Below, in pieces: positions 39,687 to 50,037 of a stretch of 64,000 nucleotides of DNA (the stretch's first letter is position 1; each line of letters begins with the position of its first letter). The notes beneath the pieces are model-generated. The model was not told the DNA's origin. It made no database searches and saw nothing but the letters and a program-made list of their open reading frames with translations. Origin of the DNA: Corylus avellana (lineage: Eukaryota > Streptophyta > Magnoliopsida > Fagales > Betulaceae); NCBI RefSeq assembly GCF_901000735.1, contig NC_081550.1, positions 3,492,669 to 3,556,668 of the forward strand. Reading direction: 5' to 3'. The position numbers and the translations under genes are program-made.

Positions 39687-42265
39687 TCACACTCCACAAG
39701 TGTCGCTCAAGTCCAAGCGCCTCTTGAACTTGAGCATAGGACCTGGTTTAAACATAACACCATGATTTCCTACCAGTCCCGTAGACCATACAACTTTCTC
39801 TGATGACTCTTTCTTTCTGTAGACCCATCTGCACTCTTTAGCGTTCTTTCCCTTGAGTAATTCTGCCGATTCCCAAGCTTTATCTCTCCGTAGTGACTCC
39901 ACCTCTTTCGGCATACCATCCTAAACAGATGATGGATCTCCACTACTAGCTGTCAGAGCAAAAGAAACCATATCCTCGAAGTCATACCTCTTTGTTGCTT
40001 TTCGATCACGTTTCTCTTTGCCTCTTGCTAAAGAATGAGATTCTTCCCGGCGCTGTAAGTTTCTTGAAGATTCTCTGTCATCACATTCATTTGTGAGTGA
40101 ACACTGTTCATCAAGCTCCACCTCCACGAATTGTTTTTCTTTCTGCACTGTACTTTCAAAAAGATCATCTAAGTTAACAAACTTAGACTTCTTCGGTTCA
40201 TGCTCTGTAACTTCAGGTTCTGCATTTGACCCATCCTTATACATAGCACACTCATTAAAAGTCACATTCCGACTTCTAATGATCTTCCGATTTTGATCAT
40301 CCCAATATCGATAATCGAAGGCCTCATCTCCATATCCAATGAAGAAACACTTTCTAGATTTAGCATCTAGTTTACTCTGAGCATTAGACTCATCATGGAC
40401 ATACGAAGCACAACCAAAAGCTTTCAAATGTGAAAGATTTACCTCTTTTCCATTCTAGACTTCTTCCGGTAGTCTATGGCTCAGGGGAACGGAAGACCCC
40501 CTATTCATCAAGTATGCAGCAGTGTTAACTGCATCAGCCCAGAAAGTCTTTGGTAACCCAGCATGCAACATCATACTCCGAGCACACTCATTGAGGGTCA
40601 TGTTCATGCGCTTAGCCACGCCATTCTGTTGTGGTGTTCCCGAGATAGTTTTCTCCATTCTAATCTCATTCACTGCGCAAAACTGTTTAAACCCCCTACC
40701 TTCGTATTCTCCTCCATTGTCTGATCTCAAACGCTTGAGCTTCAAGCCCGTTTCAGTCTCAACCATGGCCTTCCATTTCTTAAAAGTCACAAATACATCA
40801 GATTTACTTTTCGAGAAATAAACTCATACCTTCTTGCTTGAGTCATCAATAAACGTGATGTAATACCGCAAGCCTCCAAGAGATGCCACTGGTGCGGGAC
40901 CCCACAAATCCATGTGTATCAGCTCCAGCTTTCCAAGCTTAGGTGCATTGCCAACTTCCGCGAAACTCACATTCTTCTGCTTTCTTAGGATGCAGCCTTC
41001 ACATAAATCAGACTCAACTGACATTAACCCCGGTAGTTTCCCTTTTGACATAAGTACCTTCATCTCTTTCTCGCTCATGTGCCCAAGCCTTAGGTGCCAT
41101 AGTTTTGAGACAGCAGTCGTATCTACAACAGCATCTGTATCCTTGCTGACCTTCCACTTTCCACCGTGGAAATGAATTGAATGCCCTTCCTCATCAAGCT
41201 GTCCCACTGAAATTAGATTCTTCTTCAACTCTAGAACATGTCTGACCTTTTGTAGCTTCCATACCAAGTCACTGTGAACTTTAATGCGAACATCGCCTAG
41301 GCCCACAACATCCAACGCCGTTCCGTCAGCCAAATACACATTCCCAAAATCTCCACCAACATAGTCCTCGAGAATTTCACCGATCGCTGTCGTATGAAAA
41401 GATACTCTTGAATCTAAGACCTAAGAATCAAGGGAACTGTCAACAGATAGAAGTAGGGCATCATATACTTCTTCTATCGCTATGTTTGTATAATCATTCT
41501 CAGTCTCCTTCCGCAGTTCCCTGCAATTCTTCTTGTAGTGGCTAGTCTTGCCACAGTTCCAACACTTAGGTTGTTGACCGAATCTGAATTTGTTTCTCCC
41601 TTTTTCTGGAATTTGATCTGCCTTAACTAGAGTTTTTGTCTTGTCCTCTGCCCCGAGTCTCGAGGTTTAAAGCAGCACCAGAACAAGAGGCTTCACCCGC
41701 ATCTTTCTGCGAACCTCTTCACTGAGAATCAAATCCCTGACGTCTTCATAGCTCAGTTTACTCTTTCCTACAGAGTTTCTCACAGTCATTCTCACTGTTT
41801 CCCAGCTATTTGGCAAAGATGCCAAGACGATCAACGCGCGAACCTCATCATCAAAATTAATTTCCACTGAGGATAATTGATTTGTGATGGTGTTGAACTC
41901 ATTGAGATGATGTGCCACCGAAGCCCCTTCCGCCATCTTTAAGTTGAACAATTTTTTCATCAGATGCACCTTGTTGTTAGCCGATGGCTTCTCATACATG
42001 CTTGACAAAGCCTTCATTAGACCTGATGTGGTCTTCTCCTTTACAAAGTTATGTGCAACTGATTTTGACAATGAAACCTGATAACTGCTAGGGCTTTACG
42101 ATCAAGCAGAGCTCACTCGCTATCATACATGTCGTCGGGTTGTTCTTTCAAAAGAGATTGATGAAGATCCTTCCCATAAAAAATATTTTCAATCTGTACC
42201 TTCCAATACCCAAAATCTTTGCCGTCTAATTTCTCGATTCCCATCTTTCCTTCTTCACCTACCAT
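39687..42265 (-). pseudogene. Copia gag-pol remnant with stops, frameshift and deletion
   Basis: Start ATG at 42263-42265, then gag (UBN2-like, ...KDFGYWKVQIEN...). The frame is cut by TGA at 42113-42115 and, near 42071, by a 1-base loss relative to the second copy. A CX2CX4HX4C zinc knuckle lies near 41520-41570. The protease motif DSG reads DSR here, after a TAG at 41421-41423. Pre-integrase and integrase domains span about 40455-41339 (LWHLRLGHMS, LCEGCILRKQ, DNGGEY, GTPQQNGVAKR), with TGA at 40824-40826 and TAG at 40455-40457. The segment to 39921 has the integrase C-terminal KAFGCASYVH region. TAG at 39918-39920 precedes EVESLRRDKAWE and CRWVYRKKE of reverse transcriptase. The text then jumps to the polyprotein tail (KFKRRLDL). 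A 63-bp in-frame stretch present in copy 2 is missing near 41145. Confidence 0.88.
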
Positions 42266-42285
42266 CGCTCCCACTCAAACCAACA

Positions 42286-42299
42286 GCTCTGATACTAGT
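42286..42299 (-). other. Primer-binding site of the copia element
   Basis: Read on the minus strand directly after the 5' LTR: actagtatcagagc, matching the TGGTATCAGAGC primer site for initiator tRNA-Met except at its first two bases. An equivalent site sits at 52749-52762 in the second copy. Confidence 0.8.
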
Positions 42300-43052
42300 T
42301 GTTAGGAAATTAATCATATTTCCCAATACCCGTGAGATGCAAAAAATAAGAAGAATACGAAATAACAAAAATAAGCAATCATACACAACACAAAGATTTA
42401 AGTGGTTCGGCTTAACAAGCATACATCCACTGGCAGAGACGACCCGGAGAAAATTCACTATCAAAAGATGGAGTACAAAAATAGTAGAAATAAAATCACT
42501 CAGATCCCAAAGCTCCAATGCACTCAAATCTCACTATCACACAAGAGAGATTATTCATAAAAAAGAATACAAAAGACAAATGTACAAACTCTTCTTTTGC
42601 TGGAACAGATAGCGACCGATCTCTATTTTATTCTCACTTTGCAGCACCTTTTTCTTCTACTCACTTATTTTTGGCTCCTCCAAAAACCACTAAGAAAAAA
42701 ACACTGTGACAGCCCGTGTACCTCACAAGTACACGGGTACTCACAAGTACCGATCTCTATTTTTGGTGCTCACAAGTACTCACGTTTAGCACACACATAA
42801 AGGCTCATGCTACAAGCCTTTTATAAGGCTCTAAAATCGGTTAGACAATCCTACTACAAGTAGGTCTTTTCCTCTTCAAAGTAAGTCACGGAAACTAAGT
42901 CCACATGAGACTTCAATAACCCTCAGTCAACACAAGAGTCCAACTTCCAAAAGGATTTTCAAATACCACTCATAAAAGGAGTCTCCAACATATGAGAGAA
43001 ATAAAAGACAATGGGATCACTCCAAACTCGATTTCAAGTCACATCTCTAATA
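42300..43052 (-). repeat. 5' LTR of the copia element
   Basis: Plus-strand text runs from tgttaggaaattaatc to catctctaata. The final CA of the LTR rule is mutated to TA here but intact in copy 2. Near 42720-42770 it carries a small rearrangement (repeated cacaagtac units) absent from the second copy. Confidence 0.88.
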
Positions 43053-43516
43053 CTTAATTGGGAGATACTTGAATAATGCTAGCTTGAATTATTGAAAAAC
43101 AGGAAAGAAAGTGCCAAAGTGGTACTTGTGGGGCATCATTGTTTTAGTGCTAACGCATAGGCAATCCAACATAAATGATGGCAGGATGAGATATTTTGTG
43201 AAAAAGTTTCAGACAACTACTTACGGTTGCTCAATTTTATATGGAAACAAAATGTGTAACTTATTGGGAGCACACATGGTCAGATCCTTGAAATAAAAAC
43301 AAGAGGGAAGGAAATCAGAGACATAATTATTTTTGGTGAATTGATTAACCGAAATTAAATCTTTGTGAATTAAAGAAACATGAAGAGCACAATTTTTTTA
43401 GATAAAAATTTCATTTAAATGAATGAAAAATAAAGAAACCAAATATGCATGGTACGGTGGATGAGAAAACCAATTGGGCATTCCCAAAGTCTGAACCATG
43501 ATATTCCTCAGCTCCC

Positions 43517-43784
43517 AGGATTCGGATTTCCTGAAATTTTTAGAGAAATTTTAGTTTCTGAAATTTTATATTTAAATAGTTCATTTTCATTTAAGAGTTA
43601 TTATCCTGCCACGTGTCCCATTATTAATAAAATAATGATAATTATTAATATCATTGCAAATATATTATTATTTTATTAATAGTAAAACATGTGGTAGGGT
43701 AATAATTTTTTGATAAAAATAAATAATTTAAATATGAAATTTCAAAAATTATAATTTCCGTAAAAATTTCAGGGATCCGGAGCC
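43517..43784. mobile_element. hAT-like MITE, copy 1 (268 bp)
   Basis: The inverted ends are ggattcggatttcctgaaat and atttcagggatccggagcc (complementary with a few mismatches). Pairing goes on inward (tttatatttaaat facing atttaaatatgaaa). An 8-bp target duplication cagctccc lies at 43509-43516 and 43785-43792. No frame. Confidence 0.75.
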
Positions 43785-43792
43785 CAGCTCCC

Positions 43793-45632
43793 AAAGTAAA
43801 ATTCTCAAGAGTGGTTGGGTCGGAGAAGGGGAGCCATTAATTTGAGCTTTCAAAACGAGGAAAGTTAATCTCTGTTAACAAGTTTAATGGAAAAGACATG
43901 GTTGAGGTTGACAAGAGAAAGAATTAATGGAGGTGGAGGCCAGAGGTAGCAGATAAACTGGAAGCCTACGTTGGTCAAATTTGGAGGTTGGTTAATTTTA
44001 GGGAAAACTTTATAAAAATTCTTTTAAATTTTTACACATTTTAAAAGTACTTTCAAAATTAAAAAACTCTTAATTATGAGTATTCAACTTTCAATTTCTT
44101 TTAATTACTCAATTCCGATAGAAGTTTTCGTTAAATCTTATCAAAATACTCAAAATATTTTTAATAAAATTTTGTAAGTATTCAGGTTTTTTTATTAAAA
44201 AAAAATATCTTTGCAATTTTTTTAATATTTTTATTAAAACAATGACTATTTTGAAAATTTTGACAAAATTTAACGAAAATTTTTTAATTAAACAGGGTAG
44301 TTGAAATAAATTAAAAGTACAATACCTTAATTGAGAATTTTTAAATTTGTATATTAAAACGAGTGGAAGTTCAGAGAAAATTTTTGTGAAATTTCTTCCC
44401 AGCACACTATTCATCATCACACCACACTATTTATTTCATTTTTTTTAAAAAAAAAACATTCTTACTTTAATATTAAATCATTCACTTTTTATATCACACC
44501 ATTTACTTTTTATTACTATTCAAATAAAAAAAATCACTACAAAACAAAATTTTTTACTTTTCAATACCACTTTTTTATTTTTTTTATACCAATTATTATT
44601 ATGTTTTTTTAATTCTTTCTATCCATAAACAGTGTGGTGGAGAATAAACGGTAACATGGGGTTTAACAAACACCCCCTACATGTAGAGAGAGAGAGAGTC
44701 GTGAAGAATAGGCTGCAACCAGATGGTCCATCTTCTTCATTAACCCGGTTGGCAGTGAAATCAGAAACTTCTGTTCGCATTGATTTGTCTATGCTTTTGC
44801 CTCCAGTCTGATCAGACCCCGGGGGGCGGACGACTGTCCCCTATGATAAATGCTTGGCCAGATCTAGTTTGTTGGATTAACGACATTTCTGACAATTTTA
44901 CTATTTAAATCTAATTTGAGAAATAAATACAAGAGAGTTTATATTGGCCTATCCATCAAATTAAACTTTGAACTACTCGATTTTCGGCTAATACGAGTTA
45001 ACTCTGTAAAACCTATCTCACATTTACAATATGAATTACTAGTAATTTGAAGAATAAATTATTTGAATTCAAATCCCAGTTTGCTTTCATAAATTATACC
45101 AAATTTTAAGTTTTTGCGGAGTCACAAATCATTAGAATTAAAAATCAATTTTAAAATCTATTCATTATAAAAAGTATTTCTTAGATAAAGGCGAATAAGA
45201 GCATTTACATTGGTTTATAAGGATAAAAATATAGTTCTTAGCATTACTCATATTTTTATGCAAAATAGTTAATTAAAACTCACTTTATTTAGTTTAACTA
45301 ATGAGTTTTAAAAGATATCATGCATCGAATTATCTATTTTTTTACCAATATCGATCATTTAAATTTTATTTTTTTATAAGGATTGTATTTTTACTAAAGA
45401 TCCGATTTTTCAACTCTTAGGAAAAAAAAAATAGATGTGGAGAGAGAAATAATAAGAGAAAATTTTGAAAAAAAAAAGAGATATGAAAGAGAAATATTAT
45501 GAGAAAATTTTGAAAAAAGAGAGATGTGGAAAGAGAAATAGTATATTAATTAATGAGATAGATATGTGTAGCGGTGCACTATTCACAAATACAACAAAAA
45601 TATATTTTGCATTTAAAATGTATAATCTAATG
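43793..45632. other. Non-coding spacer, copy 1
   Basis: AT-rich with no gene. A moderately conserved stretch at 44690-44880 (GAGA run, then a block with ccggggggcggacgac) has normal base composition but no frame or RNA fold that I recognise. 44390-44650 (cacactattcatcatcacacc ... aaacagtgtggtggag) looks like a small foldback element. Confidence 0.45.
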
Positions 45633-45736
45633 GTCTCCAATGGGTAGTTCAATCGGCTGTAGACCACGCCTAATGAAGCGTAGGTCGCTAGTTCGAATCC
45701 CCCCTCCCCCTTCCCTTGTGTAGACATGTCAAAAAA
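45633..45736 (+). mobile_element. tRNA-derived SINE, present only in copy 1
   Basis: Body of about 104 bp with RNA polymerase III promoter boxes: box A TAGTTCAATCGG fits TRGYNNARNNGG fully, and box B AGTTCGAATCC differs from GGTTCGANTCC by one base. It ends in an A run. The flanking direct repeat aaaatgtataatctaatg (45615-45632 and 45737-45754) is present once, without the insert, at the equivalent site in copy 2 (about 56026-56044). That gives a filled and an empty site for the same insertion. Confidence 0.9.
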
Positions 45737-45919
45737 AAAATGTATAATCTAATGCGAAATTTTTTTTAGTGTTTTATTACCTATTTTAAATAAAAATAAG
45801 AAATAGTTAAGTTGTGAGTGCTCTTGCATCATGTCATTCACACGTCACTAGCTAAAAGTTATTTGAGCCAGCTCACGAAGACTTTAAAATATAGGATTAA
45901 AACAAAATAATAAAATTAA

Positions 45920-46709
45920 GGGTTAAATACTAAATATCTATGGGGTTCACAACTTTTTTTTTCTTTTTTTTTTCTAGGGTTTCATTTTTATCACATGAGA
46001 TCTCTATGATTTTGATAATAGACCAAATTAGTCATTCTATCAGTTGACCGTTAATTGACTTAACGGGATTCCACGTAGACCAATCAGATGTTGATATGTG
46101 ACACCAACTTAATTTTTTTTTTTAATTAAAAAAAATGTGTTTTTTTTTTAAAAAAAAAAAAAAAGTAAAGGAAAAAAAATTGGGGGTGGCTCTTTGGCCA
46201 TGAGGGTGGCTTTTGGCCGGATGGGGGTGGCTCGGCCACCCCCTTAGCTCCAAGGAGGTGGCTCGGCCACCCCCTTGGCTCCTCGGCCACCCCTTGGGTG
46301 CCCAAGGGGGTGGCCGAAACCACCCCCAGTGGGTATTGGGGGTGGCTCGGTACTCACTGGGGGTGGGTTCAGTCACCCCCTAGGCTCCATGGGGGTGGCC
46401 GAGCCACCCCCATTCGGCCAGATGGGGGTGGCCATGGCCTCAGCCACCCCCAAATGGCAAAGAGCCACCCCCAATTTTCTTTTTTTTTAAAAAAAAAAAA
46501 ATACATTTTTTAAAAACTAAAAAAAATTAAGTAAGTACCACGTGTCAACATCTGATTGATTTACGTTAAGTCAACTAACAGTCAACTGACGGAGGACTAA
46601 TTTGGTTTATTATCGAAACCACATGGACTTTCTGTAATAAAAATTAAACCCTAAGGAAAAAAAAAAATAAAGTTGTGAAACCCCATAAGAGATATTTAGT
46701 ATTTAACCC
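45920..46709. mobile_element. Mutator-type MITE with GC-rich palindromic core, copy 1
   Basis: Long inverted repeats of roughly 230 bp (gggttaaatactaaatatct ... agatatttagtatttaaccc) with a perfect 9-bp target duplication taaaattaa at 45911-45919 and 46710-46718. Between two A/T tracts lies a core at about 46172-46473 built of alternating gggggtggc and gccaccccc blocks. It is strongly palindromic and could form hairpins or G-quadruplexes. Open frames inside it (TPSEY, GWPRSQGGG-like on either strand) come from the simple repeats and are not genes. Confidence 0.88.
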
Positions 46710-46728
46710 TAAAATTAAATAATTAAAA

Positions 46729-47720
46729 TAGAAGGTGAAACATCAGTATTATGAAAATAAAAAATAAAAAAAAATAATAATCATTGGGGTTTTGGCAACG
46801 CTCTGAGAGACAGGCACTCCCCTCTCTCCTCTTACTATAGACAACCTTTCTTTTCAGGTAGCCCATGGGGGAGGGAGCTACGGTTCCCTCCTTCCCTTCC
46901 TTTTTCCTTTTTTCTCCTGTGTGTATTTCTGCTACTTTTTGCACCTCTTTGGAGGTTTTATCTGCCTCTTCGGAGGATTTACCTTTGTCAAGCATATCTA
47001 TCAACTCATTTAGCCGCTCGGTTTCAGCCTCCAACCGTTGTCCTCGGCCTCGGATCTGCTACCTTTCTGAAGATTTTGGATCTGATTTTTAAAAAATTAG
47101 ATCTATCATTTTCAGGAAGCCACATGGCCCACATCCACAGACGTGCCCTTCCTCCGTGATCCTGGGTCCCTCCGCTTCCTGCCGGCATCGACTGCGTCGT
47201 CATCCGGCCACCACAAGATGGTACGTGGTCCCCACGCGCCCGAGAGTTGGTCTTATTAGCGGGAGCATGAACGCCACGTGCCGCCGTGCAGCGTCTTCCT
47301 CTGCCCTTCCTCTCGATTGTCGGCTGCTTCAGTCACTGATGTTGCTGTTTTGTCTTTGCTTTTTCATGCTTTATGTCTTATTGTTCTGTTTGTATTTTTT
47401 TTTTTTTTGTTATGGTGTAGCCGTCTGTCGGTGTCCCATATCTAGCCTTTTACATCGCAGATTCTATTTTGCTTGCAAAGATTTATTCGGATTTCTTTGT
47501 TTTGCCTTTATTAGCAGCCCTTTGTGGCTGCATTGGTACTTTTATAGGGCTGGGTCATTTTTTTGACCCATTCCCTCTTGTTACTTTGCTTGGTTTTCAA
47601 TTCTCTTGTTTCTGCTTTGCTATTAGGTTTGGTTTGAGTTGTTGTTTGAGTTGGCTACTCTCTTTGTAATTTTCCGTTCCCATTTTTCTTATTCGCTTAT
47701 AAAAAAAATAAAAAAATAAA
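46729..47720 (+). mobile_element. Poly-A-tailed retroposon of unknown family, copy 1
   Basis: About 1 kb flanked by a 17-bp direct repeat aaattaaataattaaaa (46712-46728, 47721-47737) with an A-rich tail at its right end, as for LINE-type retroposition. It begins shortly before ggggttttggcaacgctct and has a GC-rich middle at 46860-47330. No protein domain was recognised on either strand, so it may be a truncated LINE or a processed non-coding transcript. It landed right beside the Mutator-type element. The target repeat is AT-rich, so chance is not fully excluded. Confidence 0.55.
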
Positions 47721-48123
47721 AAATTAAATAATTAAAAAAATTGAATGTGAATGCTTTAAATGACTAAAATATTAGAATATGAAGGTGATTTGACAATGAT
47801 TTGACAATGAGTTGATTAGAGACGTAGTTATTGTGACCCCAATTATTATTGTCTGTTCTTTATATCCATTGACGAAGAAGATTCTTGTCAAGATTTGGAA
47901 ACAGGAAAATAGCACCTCCGTGAGTGCCCCCCACCCATCGTGATTAACTCCAATAATTTTAGTCTAAGGGCTTGATAAGTTTGAGAAGGTGATCTTCATT
48001 ATTAAAAATATTTAACTAGCAACACTAATTATAACCATTAAAATCGACATAGTGATCCATTGTTTTATAACTTTGTGCTGATTTTTACCATATACATACA
48101 ATTTCCTGATCATTTCATAATTC

Positions 48124-48332
48124 TGTTAAATTATTAGTTATCCTAAAAACTTAAACTAATAGGAAATTATGACTTTAACATTCTTCTTCATGTGTAAGTT
48201 CAAACTCTTTTTTTAATAAATGAAGATTAATACGTAGAATATTTAATTTAAATGGGAGGTAATTTGACGGAATTAATATTCAATCTCAAAAAAAATTTAA
48301 TCACTTAATTATTATTTTAATAAACTCTAAAG
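48124..48332 (-). mobile_element. TRIM fragment, copy 1
   Basis: Related to the element at 24894: tgttaaattattagttatcc start, inner block gggaggtaatttgacggaatt, and a partial second terminal repeat (aatcacttaattattatttta). The primer site is lost. No frame. Confidence 0.6.
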
Positions 48333-48839
48333 AGTAATATTTCAACAAAAAAAAAACCACTTTAAAGAGTAATGCTATAAATATGACATTTATTCCTTTT
48401 TTATTTTTTAAATATGATGTAATTTTTAAAATTATTATTATATTTTAGATAAATTACTTTTTTATTTTAATTCAATTATGATTTTAAAAACATATCAAAT
48501 CACCTTTGAAAGATAAAAGTTATAACGACATTACGCAACTCTAAACTAGCTACGTATGTTCTTGTTCCATCTAAGTCAAATACTTTGATTTTAGTTAATA
48601 TAATTATTAATAAAACTAAGGAAGACGTTAAAAAATATATATCTTTTATTGCTGACATGATTTTTATGCAAGTTTTATTTATATTTCCCCCAAAAAAAAA
48701 ATTAAGAAAATCCTAAGTATTTCTACTTTTGAAAAGTAGATTTTATTTCAAGACATTTAAAAAAAGAAAGAAAGAAAGAAAATAGAACATGTAAATTAGA
48801 CAGAGGGAGTATTATGGTAGATTTAATAAATATATACGA

Positions 48840-48995
48840 GTAATTTTAGATGGTCTATTTGTGTCCTACTAATAATGATGTGGCTATTAAAATCACTATT
48901 TGATCAAAATTCAATAATGATCAATTAAAAGTCTAATGATGTTTTTAATAAGCACATCATTTTTAGTAAGACACAAGTAAGCCTCCTAAAATTAC
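48840..48995. mobile_element. Small foldback MITE, copy 1 (156 bp)
   Basis: Inverted repeats of about 43 bp: gtaattttagatggtctatt on the left, agtaagcctcctaaaattac on the right, pairing through the inner cctactaataatgatgtg block. No clear target duplication. Class not assigned. Confidence 0.65.
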
Positions 48996-49089
48996 TACTA
49001 TATACAGTACCAAAAAGATTGTTGTTAGGATTTTAGAATTTCTTTATCCATAATTATCCAAAAAGAAATGCTATTTTTTCATCTCCATC

Positions 49090-49120
<31 letters not shown>

Positions 49121-49344
49121 TTCAAGTTTACAATTGAATCTCTATGACTTACATGATTAATTTGAAAAAGAAATGAATGAGAAATAAATTGACAATAAAG
49201 GAATACCAGGTCTCTTATCCAAATTATAAGGCGAGGCAAGGTGAAAGCCGATAGCCTATATAATCCGTCCTATGAGCATTCCAATCAAGCTCTTTAAATT
49301 TTTTTTTAAAATTTAATTTTGAAAATGTTTTTTTTTTTTTAATT

Positions 49345-49560
49345 TAGGAAAAATTACAGTTTACCCCCCCCCCAAAGTTGTCAGCGATTTGCAATTCCGC
49401 CTCCAAAATTTCAATTTTTGCAATCCACCCCACTAAAGTTTCAATTTTTTGCAATTCAGACACTCCGTCAGTCAAACCCGCTTTGACTGACGGAACAGTG
49501 ACCACGTGCAACGCACGTGGTCACTTTATGCGATTTAATGCCCAAAATACCCCCATCAAG
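49345..49560. repeat. One arm of a Mutator-like foldback with nested palindromes, copy 1
   Basis: Begins aggaaaaattacagtttacc and repeats caatttttgcaat blocks, like the ends of the MITE at 11067. The matching opposite arm was not found nearby. It includes a 31-bp hairpin (tccgtcagtcaaa/tttgactgacgga, 49464-49494) and a 27-bp palindrome at 49498-49524. Confidence 0.55.
49498..49524. promoter_or_regulatory. 27-bp palindrome with two G-boxes upstream of the zf-GRF gene, copy 1
   Basis: Perfect 12-bp arms gtgaccacgtgc and gcacgtggtcac around aac. Each arm contains CACGTG. It lies about 320 bp before the transcribed leader's intron donor. Function is inferred only from the motif. Confidence 0.5.
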
Positions 49561-49847
49561 TGGTACACCCTGACCCACGCCCAAACCCAACTGACCCACG
49601 CCTCGACCCTGCTGACCCAACCCCCAACCCAACTCAGACTTAAAATTAGTTAAAACAGCAAATAAACAAAACTGAAAAGGTCTGGAAAAACTCGGCACGC
49701 AAGAGGGAGGGGAGGACATTGCTGAGTCACGAGCGAAAGGGACCCGAGAGAGGTAGAACCCACCTCCGACAGCCACGCGACAAGCTACCCGACACCCACT
49801 CGAGATCAACCCAAAGTTCCATCTGTTGCGCATTTGTGTACGACGAG

Positions 49848-50029
49848 GTGAGATTTTGCCCTTATTTGATTCGTAAATTTCCACCGAAATGTGTAGTATC
49901 GTTCTAGGGTTTTTCGTAAATTGGGGTTTTCTTGAGAGGGTTTTTAATTTGGTTATCCCTAACTCTGTGATGTTGATTTATTGTTAACAAATTTTTGTTT
50001 TATATTGTATATTGATTTATTGTGAATAG
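49848..50029 (+). other. Intron in the 5' leader of the zf-GRF gene, copy 1
   Basis: Donor cgacgag|gtgaga and acceptor gtgaatag|agag lie 8 bp before the start codon. In copy 2 the donor is the stronger gag|gtaagt (60174-60355). Leader introns often raise expression in plants. Inferred from the splice motifs only. Confidence 0.5.
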
Positions 50030-50037
50030 AGAGAGAA

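Larger units (their letters stand above)
38859..43052 (-). mobile_element. Ty1/copia LTR retrotransposon, internally deleted (4.2 kb)
   Basis: Bordered by LTRs at 38859-39607 (3' LTR) and 42300-43052 (5' LTR), with a perfect 5-bp target duplication cttaa at 38854-38858 and 43053-43057. Read on the minus strand it has a tRNA-Met-type primer site beside the 5' LTR, gag, zinc knuckle, protease remnant, GAG-pre-integrase and integrase domains, then only the first part of reverse transcriptase and the last residues of the polyprotein. A purine tract (aaggtggagat) precedes the 3' LTR. Order integrase before reverse transcriptase marks it as copia. Most of reverse transcriptase and RNase H are missing, and several in-frame stops break the rest. 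It is dead as an autonomous element. Confidence 0.92.

Noticed and set aside
45640..45710. tRNA gene at the box A/B sequence
   Set aside because: It cannot form a complete cloverleaf, has a poly-A tail and target duplications, and is absent in copy 2, so it is a SINE.
46122..46513. Several frames on both strands in the GGGGGTGGC region (also 56412-56825)
   Set aside because: They come from short palindromic repeats inside a transposon and change with every indel; no family resemblance.
46723..47034. 103-codon minus-strand frame with a charged Glu/Lys-rich product
   Set aside because: It runs against the direction given by the poly-A tail, has no domain, and its C-terminus is translated A/T tract.
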